Source of the DNA: Pseudonocardia sediminis
GTDB taxonomy: Bacteria; Actinomycetota; Actinomycetes; Mycobacteriales; Pseudonocardiaceae
Direction: 5' to 3'
Length of the DNA: 64,000 nt
Assembly (NCBI RefSeq): GCF_004217185.1
Contig: NZ_SHKL01000001.1
Coordinates: 1,363,001 to 1,427,000 of the forward strand
Positions 42,626-50,304 of the stretch are shown here, piece after piece; position 1 is the stretch's first letter; the number at the start of each line of letters is the position of its first letter. Both the position numbers and the translations under genes were made by a program. The notes under the pieces are model-generated. The model did no database searches and was not told the origin of the DNA. It was given only the letters and a program-made list of their open reading frames with translations.

Positions 42626-43309
42626 TCAGCCGACGACGACGGCGCGCTCCCGGATCCGGTCCCACTGGTCGACCGGGATCTCGACGTGGCTGAACACGTC
42701 GTCCACGGCGGCGAACGGCACTCCCGTGACGCGGCGGGTCTCGACGATCCGGACGGCGATCGCGGGGTCGATCCCGCACGCGTCGGCGATCACCAGGGGT
42801 GGTGCCGAGTTGAGGTCGACCAGCCCGCCGTCGTCGAAGGTGCGCGGCAGGTCCGGACGTCCGATCCGCAGCTCACGGGCCATCGACGGGTCGCGGGCGA
42901 GGATCCGCCGGGCCTCCTCGCGGCGCCGCCGCGCGGCCAGCACGACCCCGACCGCCTCGTCCGGCGGGCGGGTCGCCGACCACACCTGACGCCGGACGGC
43001 GGTCACGTGCACCAGCGCCACGATGATGATCGTCAGGATCAGGAACCCGCCCCAGGGCGTGGGTCGCTCGGACGCGGGCAGCGCCGAGCTCGTCGACGCC
43101 ACCGAGCTGAGCACCAGGGCGAGTACGACGGCGGCGGTGTAGAGCGCGGTCCAGACCCAGCACAGCCGCGCCCGGGCACCCCGCATCCGGATCGCGGCGT
43201 GGGCGAACGGGACGGGGGAGAGCATGCCGAGGGACACGGCGATCACGACGTAGTACCAGCGGTTGCCGTAGGAGGCCGGTGCAGTGGTCCGGGACGTGTC
43301 CGTCGTCAT
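42626..43309 (-). CDS. Membrane protein with C-terminal helix-hairpin-helix
   Basis: 227 residues. Hydrophobic segments WYYVVIAVSLGMLSPVPFA, WVWTALYTAAVVLALVLS and FLILTIIIVALVHVTAV are followed by a charged cytoplasmic part. Then comes a ComEA-like HhH: LVDLNSAPPLVIADACGIDPAIAVRIV. HhH repeats usually bind DNA or mediate contacts; the function of this membrane-anchored type is unknown. ATG at 43309 was chosen; the frame extends further without homology. Confidence 0.75.
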   Translation of the reverse strand: MTTDTSRTTAPASYGNRWYYVVIAVSLGMLSPVPFAHAAIRMRGARARLCWVWTALYTAAVVLALVLSSVASTSSALPASERPTPWGGFLILTIIIVALVHVTAVRRQVWSATRPPDEAVGVVLAARRRREEARRILARDPSMARELRIGRPDLPRTFDDGGLVDLNSAPPLVIADACGIDPAIAVRIVETRRVTGVPFAAVDDVFSHVEIPVDQWDRIRERAVVVG

Positions 43310-43414
43310 GGGACGAAGGGTGCGTGGCGCCGTGGGACGAGGGCAACGATCCGGGGGCGACACCCACAGAATTGTGGAGAGGATCCGCCCGAAAGAGACC
43401 GGGACCGGAAACGA

Positions 43415-43446
43415 GAACTGCCCGCGAATTGCTTCGCGGGCAGTTC
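43415..43446 (-). terminator. Terminator of tRNA-Lys
   Basis: Perfect 14-bp stem GAACTGCCCGCGAA/TTCGCGGGCAGTTC with the loop TTGC, 9 nt behind the tRNA on the minus strand, followed by CTCGTTTCC. Confidence 0.85.
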
Positions 43447-43455
43447 CTGTCTCGG

Positions 43456-43527
43456 TGCGCCGTCAGGGATTCGAACCCCGAACCCGCTGGTTAAGAGCCA
43501 GCTGCTCTGCCATTGAGCTAACGGCGC
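43456..43527 (-). tRNA. tRNA-Lys (anticodon CTT)
   Basis: 72-nt cloverleaf on the minus strand. Acceptor GCGCCGT pairs with ACGGCGC, discriminator A. The anticodon loop is CTCTTAA (anticodon CTT) on the stem GCTGG/CCAGC, and the T-arm is GGGGTTCGAATCCC. CCA is not encoded. Confidence 0.97.
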
Positions 43528-43565
43528 ATATTCAGATATGTCGTGCTAGTCGCATCGAATCCCTT

Positions 43566-43615
43566 GTGATCGCGACCCGGAGAACATTAACATGTCCTGT
43601 TCCGGGTTCGATCAC
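43566..43615. other. Palindrome between the two tRNA genes
   Basis: GTGATCG and CGATCAC enclose ACCCGGA/TCCGGGT and an inner GAACA/TGTTC with small asymmetries, about 50 nt in total. It may end tRNA-His transcription or be a regulatory site for tRNA-Lys. Confidence 0.5.
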
Positions 43616-43629
43616 CGGGGTGGCGACCG

Positions 43630-43703
43630 GGTGAGTGACGGGACTTGAACCCGCGGCCCCCTGGACCACAACCAGGTGCTCTACCGACTGAGCTACACCC
43701 ACC
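43630..43703 (-). tRNA. tRNA-His (anticodon GTG)
   Basis: Cloverleaf on the minus strand. Acceptor GTGGGTG pairs with CACTCAC and the extra 5' G (position -1) opposes C73, the hallmark of tRNA-His. The anticodon loop is TTGTGGT on CCTGG/CCAGG and the T-arm is GCGGGTTCAAGTCCCG. CCA is not encoded. Confidence 0.97.
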
Positions 43704-43778
43704 ATGCCTACCGGCCTCTCGACCGGCGTGCCGGATAAGCTTAACCGGCCGCCCGCGACCGGTGCGAGCGGGTACCGG

Positions 43779-44402
43779 TCACGACTCTCCCGCAGGTGGG
43801 GCGGCCACTCCGGCCACCTCGGCGGCCGCGGCCTGGGCCTGCTCGGTGCTCGGTCCGGGCGGGGCGACGAACAGCGCGCGGCGGTAGTAGGCCAGCTCGC
43901 GGATCGACTCGCGGATGTCGGACAGCGCGCGGTGCGCCAGGCCCTTCTCCGGCTTCGCGTAGAAGATCCGCGGGAACCAGCGGCGGGCGAGCTCCTTGAT
44001 CGAGCTGACGTCGACCATCCGGTAGTGCAGGTGCTTGTCCAGCTCCGGCATGTCGCGGGCCAGGAACGCCCGGTCGGTGGCGATCGTGTTGCCGGCCAGC
44101 GGGGCGGTGCCCGGGTCCGGTACGTGCTGGCGCAGGTAGTCCAGCACCATCTTCTCGGCCTCGGCGATCGTGACCGTCGACGCGCGGACCTCCTCGGTGA
44201 GCCCGGACTTGGCGTGCATGTTGCGTACGACCTCGGGCATCCCCTCCAGCTCGGCCTCGGTGCAGGAGATGACGACGTCGACGCCGTCCCCGAGCACGTT
44301 CAGCTCGCCGTCGGTCACCAGGGCCGCGATCTCGATCAGGGCGTCACGCCCGAGGTCGAGCCCCGTCATCTCGCAGTCGATCCACACCAGCCGGTCGGTC
44401 AT
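43779..44402 (-). CDS. orn: Oligoribonuclease Orn
   Basis: 207 residues, DEDDh 3'-5' exoribonuclease that degrades short RNA and pGpG. Exo I is [13 protein letters not shown] (Asp, Glu), Exo II is [15 protein letters not shown] and Exo III is [14 protein letters not shown] (His and Asp). The C-terminus has an Ala-rich tail typical of actinobacterial Orn. The downstream tRNA-His on the same strand matches the common actinobacterial orn-tRNA-His order. Confidence 0.97.
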   Translation of the reverse strand: MTDRLVWIDCEMTGLDLGRDALIEIAALVTDGELNVLGDGVDVVISCTEAELEGMPEVVRNMHAKSGLTEEVRASTVTIAEAEKMVLDYLRQHVPDPGTAPLAGNTIATDRAFLARDMPELDKHLHYRMVDVSSIKELARRWFPRIFYAKPEKGLAHRALSDIRESIRELAYYRRALFVAPPGPSTEQAQAAAAEVAGVAAPPAGES

Positions 44403-44486
44403 TCGCGCAGCCTAGGTGAGAAAGGGCCGGTCCACGGGGTGAGCCGCGCGGCCACGGACGGTGGAAATGCCCTAGCCTCTGGACCC

Positions 44487-46043
44487 GTGGCCGAGAACAC
44501 CCCAGCTCAGACCATCGCCGCCGGGTACGCGACCGAGGGCTCGGCCCTCGAACTCGGCACCGTGCTCGTCGACGGCGTCGTGGATCCGGCCGCGAAGGTG
44601 CGGATCCCGTTCGCGACGCTGAACCGGCACGGTCTCGTCGCCGGCGCGACCGGTACCGGCAAGACCAAGACCCTGCAGGGACTGGCGGGCCAGCTCTCCG
44701 ACGCCGGCGTCCCGGTGCTGCTCGCCGACGTCAAGGGGGACCTGTCCGGTCTCGCACGGGCCGGTGAGCACAACCCGAAGGTCGACCAGCGGGCGACCGA
44801 CACCGGCGACGACTGGACGCCGACGGCGTACCCGGTCGAGTTCCTGTCGCTGGGGGAGAAGAGCGCGGCCATCCCGATCCGGGCGACGCTGACCCAGTTC
44901 GGCCCGATCCTGCTGTCGAAGGTCCTCGACCTCAACGACACCCAGGAGTCGACGCTCGGCCTGATCTTCCACTGGGCCGACCAGCGCGGGCTGCCGCTGC
45001 TCGACACCAAGGACCTGCGCGCCGTCATCCAGCACCTGACCTCGGACGAGGGCAAGGCCGAGCTCAAGGGCATCGGCGGGGTGTCGGCGGCGACGGCCGG
45101 GGTCATCCTGCGGGCGCTGGTCAACCTGGAGGCCCAGGGCGGCGAGGCGTTCTTCGGCGAGCCGGAGTTCGACCCGGCCGACCTGCTGCGGGTGGTCGAC
45201 GGCAAGGGTGTGGTCTCGCTGCTGGAGCTGGCCGAGCAGTCGGCCAACCCGAAGCTGTTCTCGACGTTCCTGATGTGGCTGCTCGCCGAGCTGTTCGAGG
45301 AGCTGCCCGAGGCGGGTGACCTGGACAAGCCGAAGCTGGTGTTCTTCTTCGACGAGGCGCACCTGCTGTTCAACGACGCGTCGAAGGCGTTCCTGGAGCG
45401 CATCGAGCAGACCGTGAAGCTGATCCGGTCCAAGGGCGTCGGCGTGTTCTTCTGCACCCAGCTGCCGACCGACATCCCGAACAACGTCCTGTCCCAGCTC
45501 GGCGCCCGCGTGCAGCACGCGCTGCGGGCGTTCACCCCGGACGACCAGAAGGCGCTGACGAAGACGGTCAAGACCTACCCGACTTCCAAGGTCTACGACC
45601 TGGAGGAGGCCCTGACCTCGCTGGGCACCGGCGAGGCGGTGGTGACCGTGCTGTCCGAGACCGGCGCCCCGACGCCGGTGGCCTGGACCCGGCTGCGGGC
45701 CCCGCGCTCGCTCATGGCCGCGATCGGGCCGGAGGCGGTCACCGAGGCCGCGCACGCGTCGCCGCTGTGGGCCAAGTACGGCGAGACGGTGGACCGCGAG
45801 TCCGCCTACGAGACGCTGACCGGGCGGATGGCCGCCCAGCAGCAGGCCCAGGAGCAGCAGGCCCCGCCGGCTCCGGCGGACGCACCGCCGCCCCCGCCGC
45901 CCCCGGCCGAGGAGCAGGGCGGCTCGAGCTGGTTCAGCGACATCATCTCCTCGCCGGCGGCGAAGTCGTTCATGCGCTCGGCGGCCAGCGCGGCCGGGCG
46001 GGAGATCACCCGCAGCCTGTTCGGTACGCGCCGGCGTCGCTGA
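44487..46043 (+). CDS. HerA-like ATPase (DUF853 family)
   Basis: 518 residues. Walker A GATGTGKTKTLQGL is near residue 55, Walker B LVFFFDEAHLLF near 290, and the arginine-finger-like part QLPTDIPNNVLSQLGARVQHALRAF follows. This is the helicase HerA-like/DUF853 ATPase; cellular role unsettled. The C-terminus is Gln- and Pro-rich (QQQAQEQQ, PPPPPP) and ends in a basic helix. GTG start (VAENTPAQT); divergent from orn by about 85 nt. Confidence 0.9.
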   Translation: MAENTPAQTIAAGYATEGSALELGTVLVDGVVDPAAKVRIPFATLNRHGLVAGATGTGKTKTLQGLAGQLSDAGVPVLLADVKGDLSGLARAGEHNPKVDQRATDTGDDWTPTAYPVEFLSLGEKSAAIPIRATLTQFGPILLSKVLDLNDTQESTLGLIFHWADQRGLPLLDTKDLRAVIQHLTSDEGKAELKGIGGVSAATAGVILRALVNLEAQGGEAFFGEPEFDPADLLRVVDGKGVVSLLELAEQSANPKLFSTFLMWLLAELFEELPEAGDLDKPKLVFFFDEAHLLFNDASKAFLERIEQTVKLIRSKGVGVFFCTQLPTDIPNNVLSQLGARVQHALRAFTPDDQKALTKTVKTYPTSKVYDLEEALTSLGTGEAVVTVLSETGAPTPVAWTRLRAPRSLMAAIGPEAVTEAAHASPLWAKYGETVDRESAYETLTGRMAAQQQAQEQQAPPAPADAPPPPPPPAEEQGGSSWFSDIISSPAAKSFMRSAASAAGREITRSLFGTRRRR

Positions 46044-46045
46044 GC

Positions 46046-47392
46046 TCAGCTCTCGGCCGCGGTGTCCGGGCCCGGGCGCAGGAAGGCCGGGACCGTGCGG
46101 GCCCGCGAGCGCTGCGTGACCAGCAGCGTCACCGCGGCGACGACCTGCAGGCCGAGGAACGCCCAGGCCACGACGGTGGGGACCGCACCCAGCCCAGCCG
46201 GGAGCAGGATCAGGGCGATGATCGTGGTCGCGGCGATGACGATGTTCGGCCGGGCGAAGCCGACCGCGTCGCCGACCGCTTGGCGCACCCCGAGGGTGTG
46301 CACGACGACGAGGCGGACCGCGGCCGCCGCGAGCAGGATGCGCAGCGCCCCGGCCAGGTAGGTGTAGTTCGGCCCGAAGATCGCCAGCAGCGGCTCCGCC
46401 AGCAGCGCGCCGACGGCCAGCGCGGGCAGGAACAGCACCAGCAGCCGTCGCAGGGCGGTGCGGGCGAGCTCGGTGCTGCGGTGCGGTTCGCGGGCGACGG
46501 TCCCGGCCAGCGAGCTGACGAAGTACGTCGCCACGATGTCGATCACCGTGATGGCCTGCCAGACGATGAAGAACCCGCCGCCGACCTCCGGCCCGAACCG
46601 GAACGTGACCACCAGGGGCACCTGGCTGTAGAGCAGGGCCAGGCCGAGCGTGCCGACCCAGGTCGGGCCGAGGAACGCCAGGACCTGACGACGTCCGGGC
46701 AGCGCCGACGGCGCGCTCGTCGCGGCCCGGGAGCGACGCCCCGCCAGCACGACCGCCGCGACGCCGAACACGACCGCGCACAGCGTGATCGGACCGGTCC
46801 ACGCCCAGACCAGGTCGGTGGAGGCGACGCCGGCGCCCAGCACCAGCAGGATGACGATCCGACCGGCGCCCAGCACGAGGTTCCGCGCGACCGACCACCA
46901 CGGGCGCTCCAGCGCGACGAACGCGAAGTCCGTCAGGTGCAGGATCCCCCAGCCGATCGTGGCCAGGGCGAACAGCGCCACCGCCGTCGGTCCGCCGCCG
47001 GCCGCGGACAGGATGATGTCGGCACCGGGCAGCAGGAGGTAGACAGGCGCGACGACGGCGCACGCGACCGCCGCGGCCAGGAAGCTGCGGGTGATCACGG
47101 CCGTGGTGCGGCGCCCGGCCGCCGGGACCCAGCGCATCAGCGCGACGCCCAGGTTGAACTCGGTCAGCCCGGCGACCAGCAGGAACGCCGACACGAACGC
47201 CGAGACCTCACCGATCGTCGTCGGCGAGACCAGCCGGGCGGCGATCACCCAGGTGAGCATCCCGGCGACGGCGCTGAGCCCGGCCGACGCCGACAGCGCG
47301 ATGCCGTCGGACCAGGAGCTGTCCTTCGGGGCGGTGACGGTGGTGGCGTCGTCGGACGGGGTCTCACCCGGGTCGGGCGGTGGACCGGACAT
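46046..47392 (-). CDS. Polysaccharide flippase-like membrane protein
   Basis: 448 residues with 12-14 predicted membrane segments, beginning with ALSASAGLSAVAGMLTWVIA and GEVSAFVSAFLLVAGLTEFN. It belongs to the MVF/polysaccharide transporter (Wzx-like) type, which moves lipid-linked sugars across the membrane. No glycosyltransferase lies directly beside it. The acidic N-terminal leader (about 30 residues) is soluble. The convergent neighbour ends 2 nt away. Confidence 0.82.
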   Translation of the reverse strand: MSGPPPDPGETPSDDATTVTAPKDSSWSDGIALSASAGLSAVAGMLTWVIAARLVSPTTIGEVSAFVSAFLLVAGLTEFNLGVALMRWVPAAGRRTTAVITRSFLAAAVACAVVAPVYLLLPGADIILSAAGGGPTAVALFALATIGWGILHLTDFAFVALERPWWSVARNLVLGAGRIVILLVLGAGVASTDLVWAWTGPITLCAVVFGVAAVVLAGRRSRAATSAPSALPGRRQVLAFLGPTWVGTLGLALLYSQVPLVVTFRFGPEVGGGFFIVWQAITVIDIVATYFVSSLAGTVAREPHRSTELARTALRRLLVLFLPALAVGALLAEPLLAIFGPNYTYLAGALRILLAAAAVRLVVVHTLGVRQAVGDAVGFARPNIVIAATTIIALILLPAGLGAVPTVVAWAFLGLQVVAAVTLLVTQRSRARTVPAFLRPGPDTAAES

Positions 47393-47474
47393 GGGTGCAG
47401 ACCCCGATCAGGGTTCGACGCGTCCGGCGTCCCGTGTGCGGGGGCCGGACCACCGACGGTAGAGCAACCCGCGG

Positions 47475-49067
47475 TCAGGGGCTCTGCGTCGAATGCCCGC
47501 CGGGGACGAACGCGTCGAGTGCCGAGGGGGTGGTGGAGCGGGCGAGGTCGACGGCGACGGCCGGGTCGACGTCGAGGATCTCGTAGGCGCCGGCCCCCGC
47601 GCCGGTGATCGCGTCGAGGGTGACGACGCCGGCACGGCGCTGGAAGACGCTCTGCCGGATCCGCCAGCCGATCACGCCGTCACGCTGCAGGGCGACCGTG
47701 CTGCGGACCAGCGAGCCCTGCCGGGAGACGAGGAACCGTTCGTCGAGGCGGTTGCCCAGCGAGCGGTAGCGGTCCAGGGCGAGCAGCACCCCGATCGGCA
47801 GCAGCACCAGCGAGACCGGGCCGAGCCAGGCCAGGTCCCACACCCCGCCCAGCACCCACGCCGCGGCGATCACGACCAGGGCGGGCACGACGGCGCGGGT
47901 CAGCCGCCGGGTGCGCGCGGCCACCGGGTGCGCCCGCAGCGCGACGTCGGTGACGGGCTCGGACGAGCGCATCGCGACGGCCGCGACCTCGTGCGCGTGC
48001 GCGGCCGGGACCGGCGGCTGCAGCGCGCCGCCGCCGCCGTCGCTGCCCTCGGACCCGCCGAGCCCGACCGACAGCGCGCCGGCCTGCGCGCCGCGCCCGA
48101 CGAGCCGGACCAGCAGCGGCTCGGCCACCGTCACGCCGCGCAGGCGCTGCTCGGAGACCGACAGCGACCGCTGGGTGAGCAGGCCGCGGCGGACCCGCAG
48201 CGTGCCGTCGGGCTCGCGGGTGAGCCGGAAGTTCCACCAGCGCTCGGTGAACAGGACCAGGGCGCCGGCGACGAGGACGAGGAGCAGCAGACCGATCCCG
48301 ACCCCGATCGCCGCCCACAACGGTGCGGTGGACAGCTCGCCGGTCGCGGTGCTCACGCCGGGCAGGGTCCGCGGGTCGATGTCGGCCTCGTTGACCAGGT
48401 TCCAGCCGGCCGCGGCGAGGGCACCGACGGCGGCCAGCGAGGACACCGTCAGCGGGGCGTAGCGCAGCGACGACCAGCTCAGGCGGTCCAGCTCGATCGG
48501 CTCGGTCGCGGTGACGTGCTCCGTCTCCGGGGTCCGGGTGGCCGGGGGTCCGGTGGCCGGTGCGTCGGACGCCGGGGCGGGGACGGCGAGCAGCTCGCGT
48601 CGCAGGCGCTCGGCCTCGGCGCCGGAGACGGCGTCCAGGTCGAGCCCCTGCCCGTCCTTGCCCGCCGTCGACGACTGGCCCGCGCCGACCTTCACGACGC
48701 TGAGACCGAACATCTGGTGCAGGAACGTCGAGGTCAGGTCGACGGTGCGGATCCGGTCGCGCGGCACCGAGCGGCGCTGGCGGCTCACCAGGCCGCTGTG
48801 CAGCTCCACCCGCTCCGGGGTGATCCGGTAGCGGGTGGTCCGCCAGCGGATCAGCCCCGCCGCGACGGCGAACACCGCGATCGCGACCGTGATCCAGATC
48901 TTGACCGGGCTCTCGCTGCCGCCGAACAGCAGCACGACGACGAACGCGGGGATGAACTTGAGCAGGATCGACGCCGGTGCGACGACGAGCATCTTCGGCG
49001 GCAGCCGTCGCCATTCGATCTCCGGGTGCGCGACCGGCGCCGCGGCCGCCGGGGCGGGCTCGGTCAC
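47475..49067 (-). CDS. PH-domain membrane protein, YdbT-type
   Basis: 530 residues with two or three bacterial PH (bPH2/DUF304) repeats. One is seen at RTTRYRITPERVELHSGLVS, another at WWNFRLTREPDGTLRVRRGL and a third at RFLVSRQGSLVRSTVALQRD. Each is flanked by paired membrane helices (FIPAFVVVLLFGG; APLWAAIGVGIGLLLLVL; VVPALVVIAAAWVLGG). The family pairs with a small bPH2 protein encoded upstream; its GTG start overlaps that gene's stop (GTGA). Function unknown; perhaps envelope stress or secretion. Confidence 0.88.
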   Translation of the reverse strand: MTEPAPAAAAPVAHPEIEWRRLPPKMLVVAPASILLKFIPAFVVVLLFGGSESPVKIWITVAIAVFAVAAGLIRWRTTRYRITPERVELHSGLVSRQRRSVPRDRIRTVDLTSTFLHQMFGLSVVKVGAGQSSTAGKDGQGLDLDAVSGAEAERLRRELLAVPAPASDAPATGPPATRTPETEHVTATEPIELDRLSWSSLRYAPLTVSSLAAVGALAAAGWNLVNEADIDPRTLPGVSTATGELSTAPLWAAIGVGIGLLLLVLVAGALVLFTERWWNFRLTREPDGTLRVRRGLLTQRSLSVSEQRLRGVTVAEPLLVRLVGRGAQAGALSVGLGGSEGSDGGGGALQPPVPAAHAHEVAAVAMRSSEPVTDVALRAHPVAARTRRLTRAVVPALVVIAAAWVLGGVWDLAWLGPVSLVLLPIGVLLALDRYRSLGNRLDERFLVSRQGSLVRSTVALQRDGVIGWRIRQSVFQRRAGVVTLDAITGAGAGAYEILDVDPAVAVDLARSTTPSALDAFVPGGHSTQSP

Positions 49068-49579
49068 GTCGCGTCCCCGGGGTGGGCCTGGGTGGTCTCG
49101 GTCAGCGTGCGGGCCAGCTCCGCGGCGTCGTCGGCGGAGAGACCGCTGATCTTGACCGGGCCCCGCGCGGACGCCGTGGTGACGGTGACCGTGGCCAGCT
49201 TCAGGATCTGCTGCAACGGTCCGTGCTCGGTGTCGACGGTCTGCACCCGCGAGATCGGCGCGATCCGCCACTCCCGGACCAGCCAGCCGGACAGGGTGTA
49301 GACGGCCTCGTCGGTGATCTCCCAGCGGTGCAGCCGGAACAACAGCTTCGGGACGACGAGCTCGTAGCCGATCCCGGTCACCACCGTCACCGCGAGCGTC
49401 ACGCCGAGCCAGACCGCCGTCGTGCCACCGAACACCACGATGCCGACGACCTGCGCCACGACCAGGACCAGCAGGTACGGCAGAGCGCGCAGCTGCCACC
49501 AGCGCACGGCCCGCGGGTCCACCTGGTTCGCCGGTGGCCGCAGCGGGAGTGCACGCGGGTCGGAGGTCACGGTCGTCAT
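49064..49579 (-). CDS. PH-domain membrane protein, YdbS-type
   Basis: 171 residues. Two membrane helices (LPYLLVLVVAQVVGIVVFGG; LGVTLAVTVVTGIGYELVV) precede one bPH2 domain: HRWEITDEAVYTLSGWLVRE and RIAPISRVQTVDTEHGPLQQ. This is the usual partner of the larger YdbT-type protein. ATG at 49579 was chosen; the longer in-frame extension reaches into the palindrome cluster and is not coding by composition. Confidence 0.9.
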   Translation of the reverse strand: MTTVTSDPRALPLRPPANQVDPRAVRWWQLRALPYLLVLVVAQVVGIVVFGGTTAVWLGVTLAVTVVTGIGYELVVPKLLFRLHRWEITDEAVYTLSGWLVREWRIAPISRVQTVDTEHGPLQQILKLATVTVTTASARGPVKISGLSADDAAELARTLTETTQAHPGDAT

Positions 49580-49650
49580 ACCCACCACTGTGCCGAACGG
49601 CGGCGCTCCGGTCACCCGGACGCGCCCTACCGGTCCGGTAGGTCCAGCCA

Positions 49651-49723
49651 CCTCGCACACCTTCCGGCGTCCTCGCACAGGTTCGAACCTGTGCGAGGAC
49701 CCGACAACCTGTGCGAAGTCGGG
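49651..49723. repeat. TCGCAC-type nested palindrome, copy 1
   Basis: The core 49669-49700 is a perfect 32-nt palindrome with arm GTCCTCGCACAGGTTC. The outer parts CCTCGCACACCTTCC and AACCTGTGCGAAG also pair, and the flanks CCAGCC/GGCTGG continue the symmetry. About 85% of the central 70 nt recur in copy 2. Confidence 0.85.
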
Positions 49724-49853
49724 CTGGTCGGGGGTGGACGGGACGGATCGGGTCCGCGGACCGGGTGCGCCGCGGACCCGGGCCCGCCAGGGCCCACGGT
49801 GAGGCTCGGGACCCTGCCTCGGCCTCGGCGCTCGCCGCCCACGGCCGACCCGG

Positions 49854-49893
49854 GCGTCACGTTCTGGCGGTCCGCACAGCCATCGGGTGACGC
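49854..49893. repeat. GCGTCAC-type nested palindrome, copy 1
   Basis: Outer arms GCGTCAC/GTGACGC enclose GGC/GCC at symmetric 5-nt offsets. Confidence 0.6.
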
Positions 49894-49957
49894 TCGACGG
49901 TCAGCCCCCACCCCGGCGTCGGTGTGGAGCGGAAGGCCACGGGCGGCCGGGCCCGGC

Positions 49958-49993
49958 GTCACGTCATGGTCGTCCCGGCGACCGCTTCGTGAC
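49958..49993. repeat. GCGTCAC-type nested palindrome, copy 2
   Basis: Outer arms GTCACG/CGTGAC, 4 nt, inner arms GGTCG/CGACC, loop TCCCGG. It shares the GGCGTCACGT start with copy 1. Confidence 0.6.
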
Positions 49994-50129
49994 TCTCGAG
50001 GGGCCGGCGCCGACGTCGACCCGGTGAGCGTCACGTTCCGGTGATGGGGTCGTCACACCGTGGCGGCGGGGGTGGGATCGGGCCGCCCGAGGATCTCGGA
50101 TGACGGCTAGGCCTGCGATCGAAGTGCGT

Positions 50130-50211
50130 CGATCGACCTCGCACACCTTCCGGCGTCCTCGCACGGGTTCGAACCTGTGCGAGGACCCGCCAACCTGTGC
50201 GACGTCGATCG
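50130..50211. repeat. TCGCAC-type nested palindrome, copy 2
   Basis: Core 50155-50186 (arm GTCCTCGCACGGGTTC, one mismatched pair) as in copy 1. Outer arms CGATCGACCTCGCAC and GTGCGACGTCGATCG pair at 14 of 15 positions; their sequence differs from copy 1 but stays self-complementary. Confidence 0.85.
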
Positions 50212-50228
50212 GGTCCGGCCGTGGAAAC

Positions 50229-50299
50229 CACCTCGCAGCCGAAACGGTGGTCTCGCACGCGACATGTCACGTGCGAGACCACCGTTTCCCGTGCGAAGC
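50229..50299. repeat. TCGCAC-type palindrome, copy 3 (diverged)
   Basis: Perfect 18-bp arms GAAACGGTGGTCTCGCAC (50241-50258) and the complement (50271-50288) around a 12-nt loop. Flanking CCTCGCAG and GTGCGAAG resemble the outer parts of copies 1 and 2. Confidence 0.75.
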
Positions 50300-50304
50300 A
50301 GGGA

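Larger units (their letters stand above)
49580..50304. other. Gene-free stretch filled with palindromic elements
   Basis: 725 bp without a credible gene. It contains at least five nested palindromes of two sequence types (TCGCAC-based and GCGTCAC-based), listed separately, between the PH-domain operon and the convergent end of the GT39 gene. Confidence 0.8.

Noticed and set aside
43456..43703. tRNA genes as integration site of a genomic island
   Set aside because: No integrase gene or partial tRNA duplication is seen; neighbours (orn, HerA-like) are ordinary chromosomal genes.
49669..49700. tRNA-like T-arm (GGTTCGAACC) in the palindrome
   Set aside because: No acceptor, D or anticodon arms fit around it, and the sequence is a perfect palindrome.
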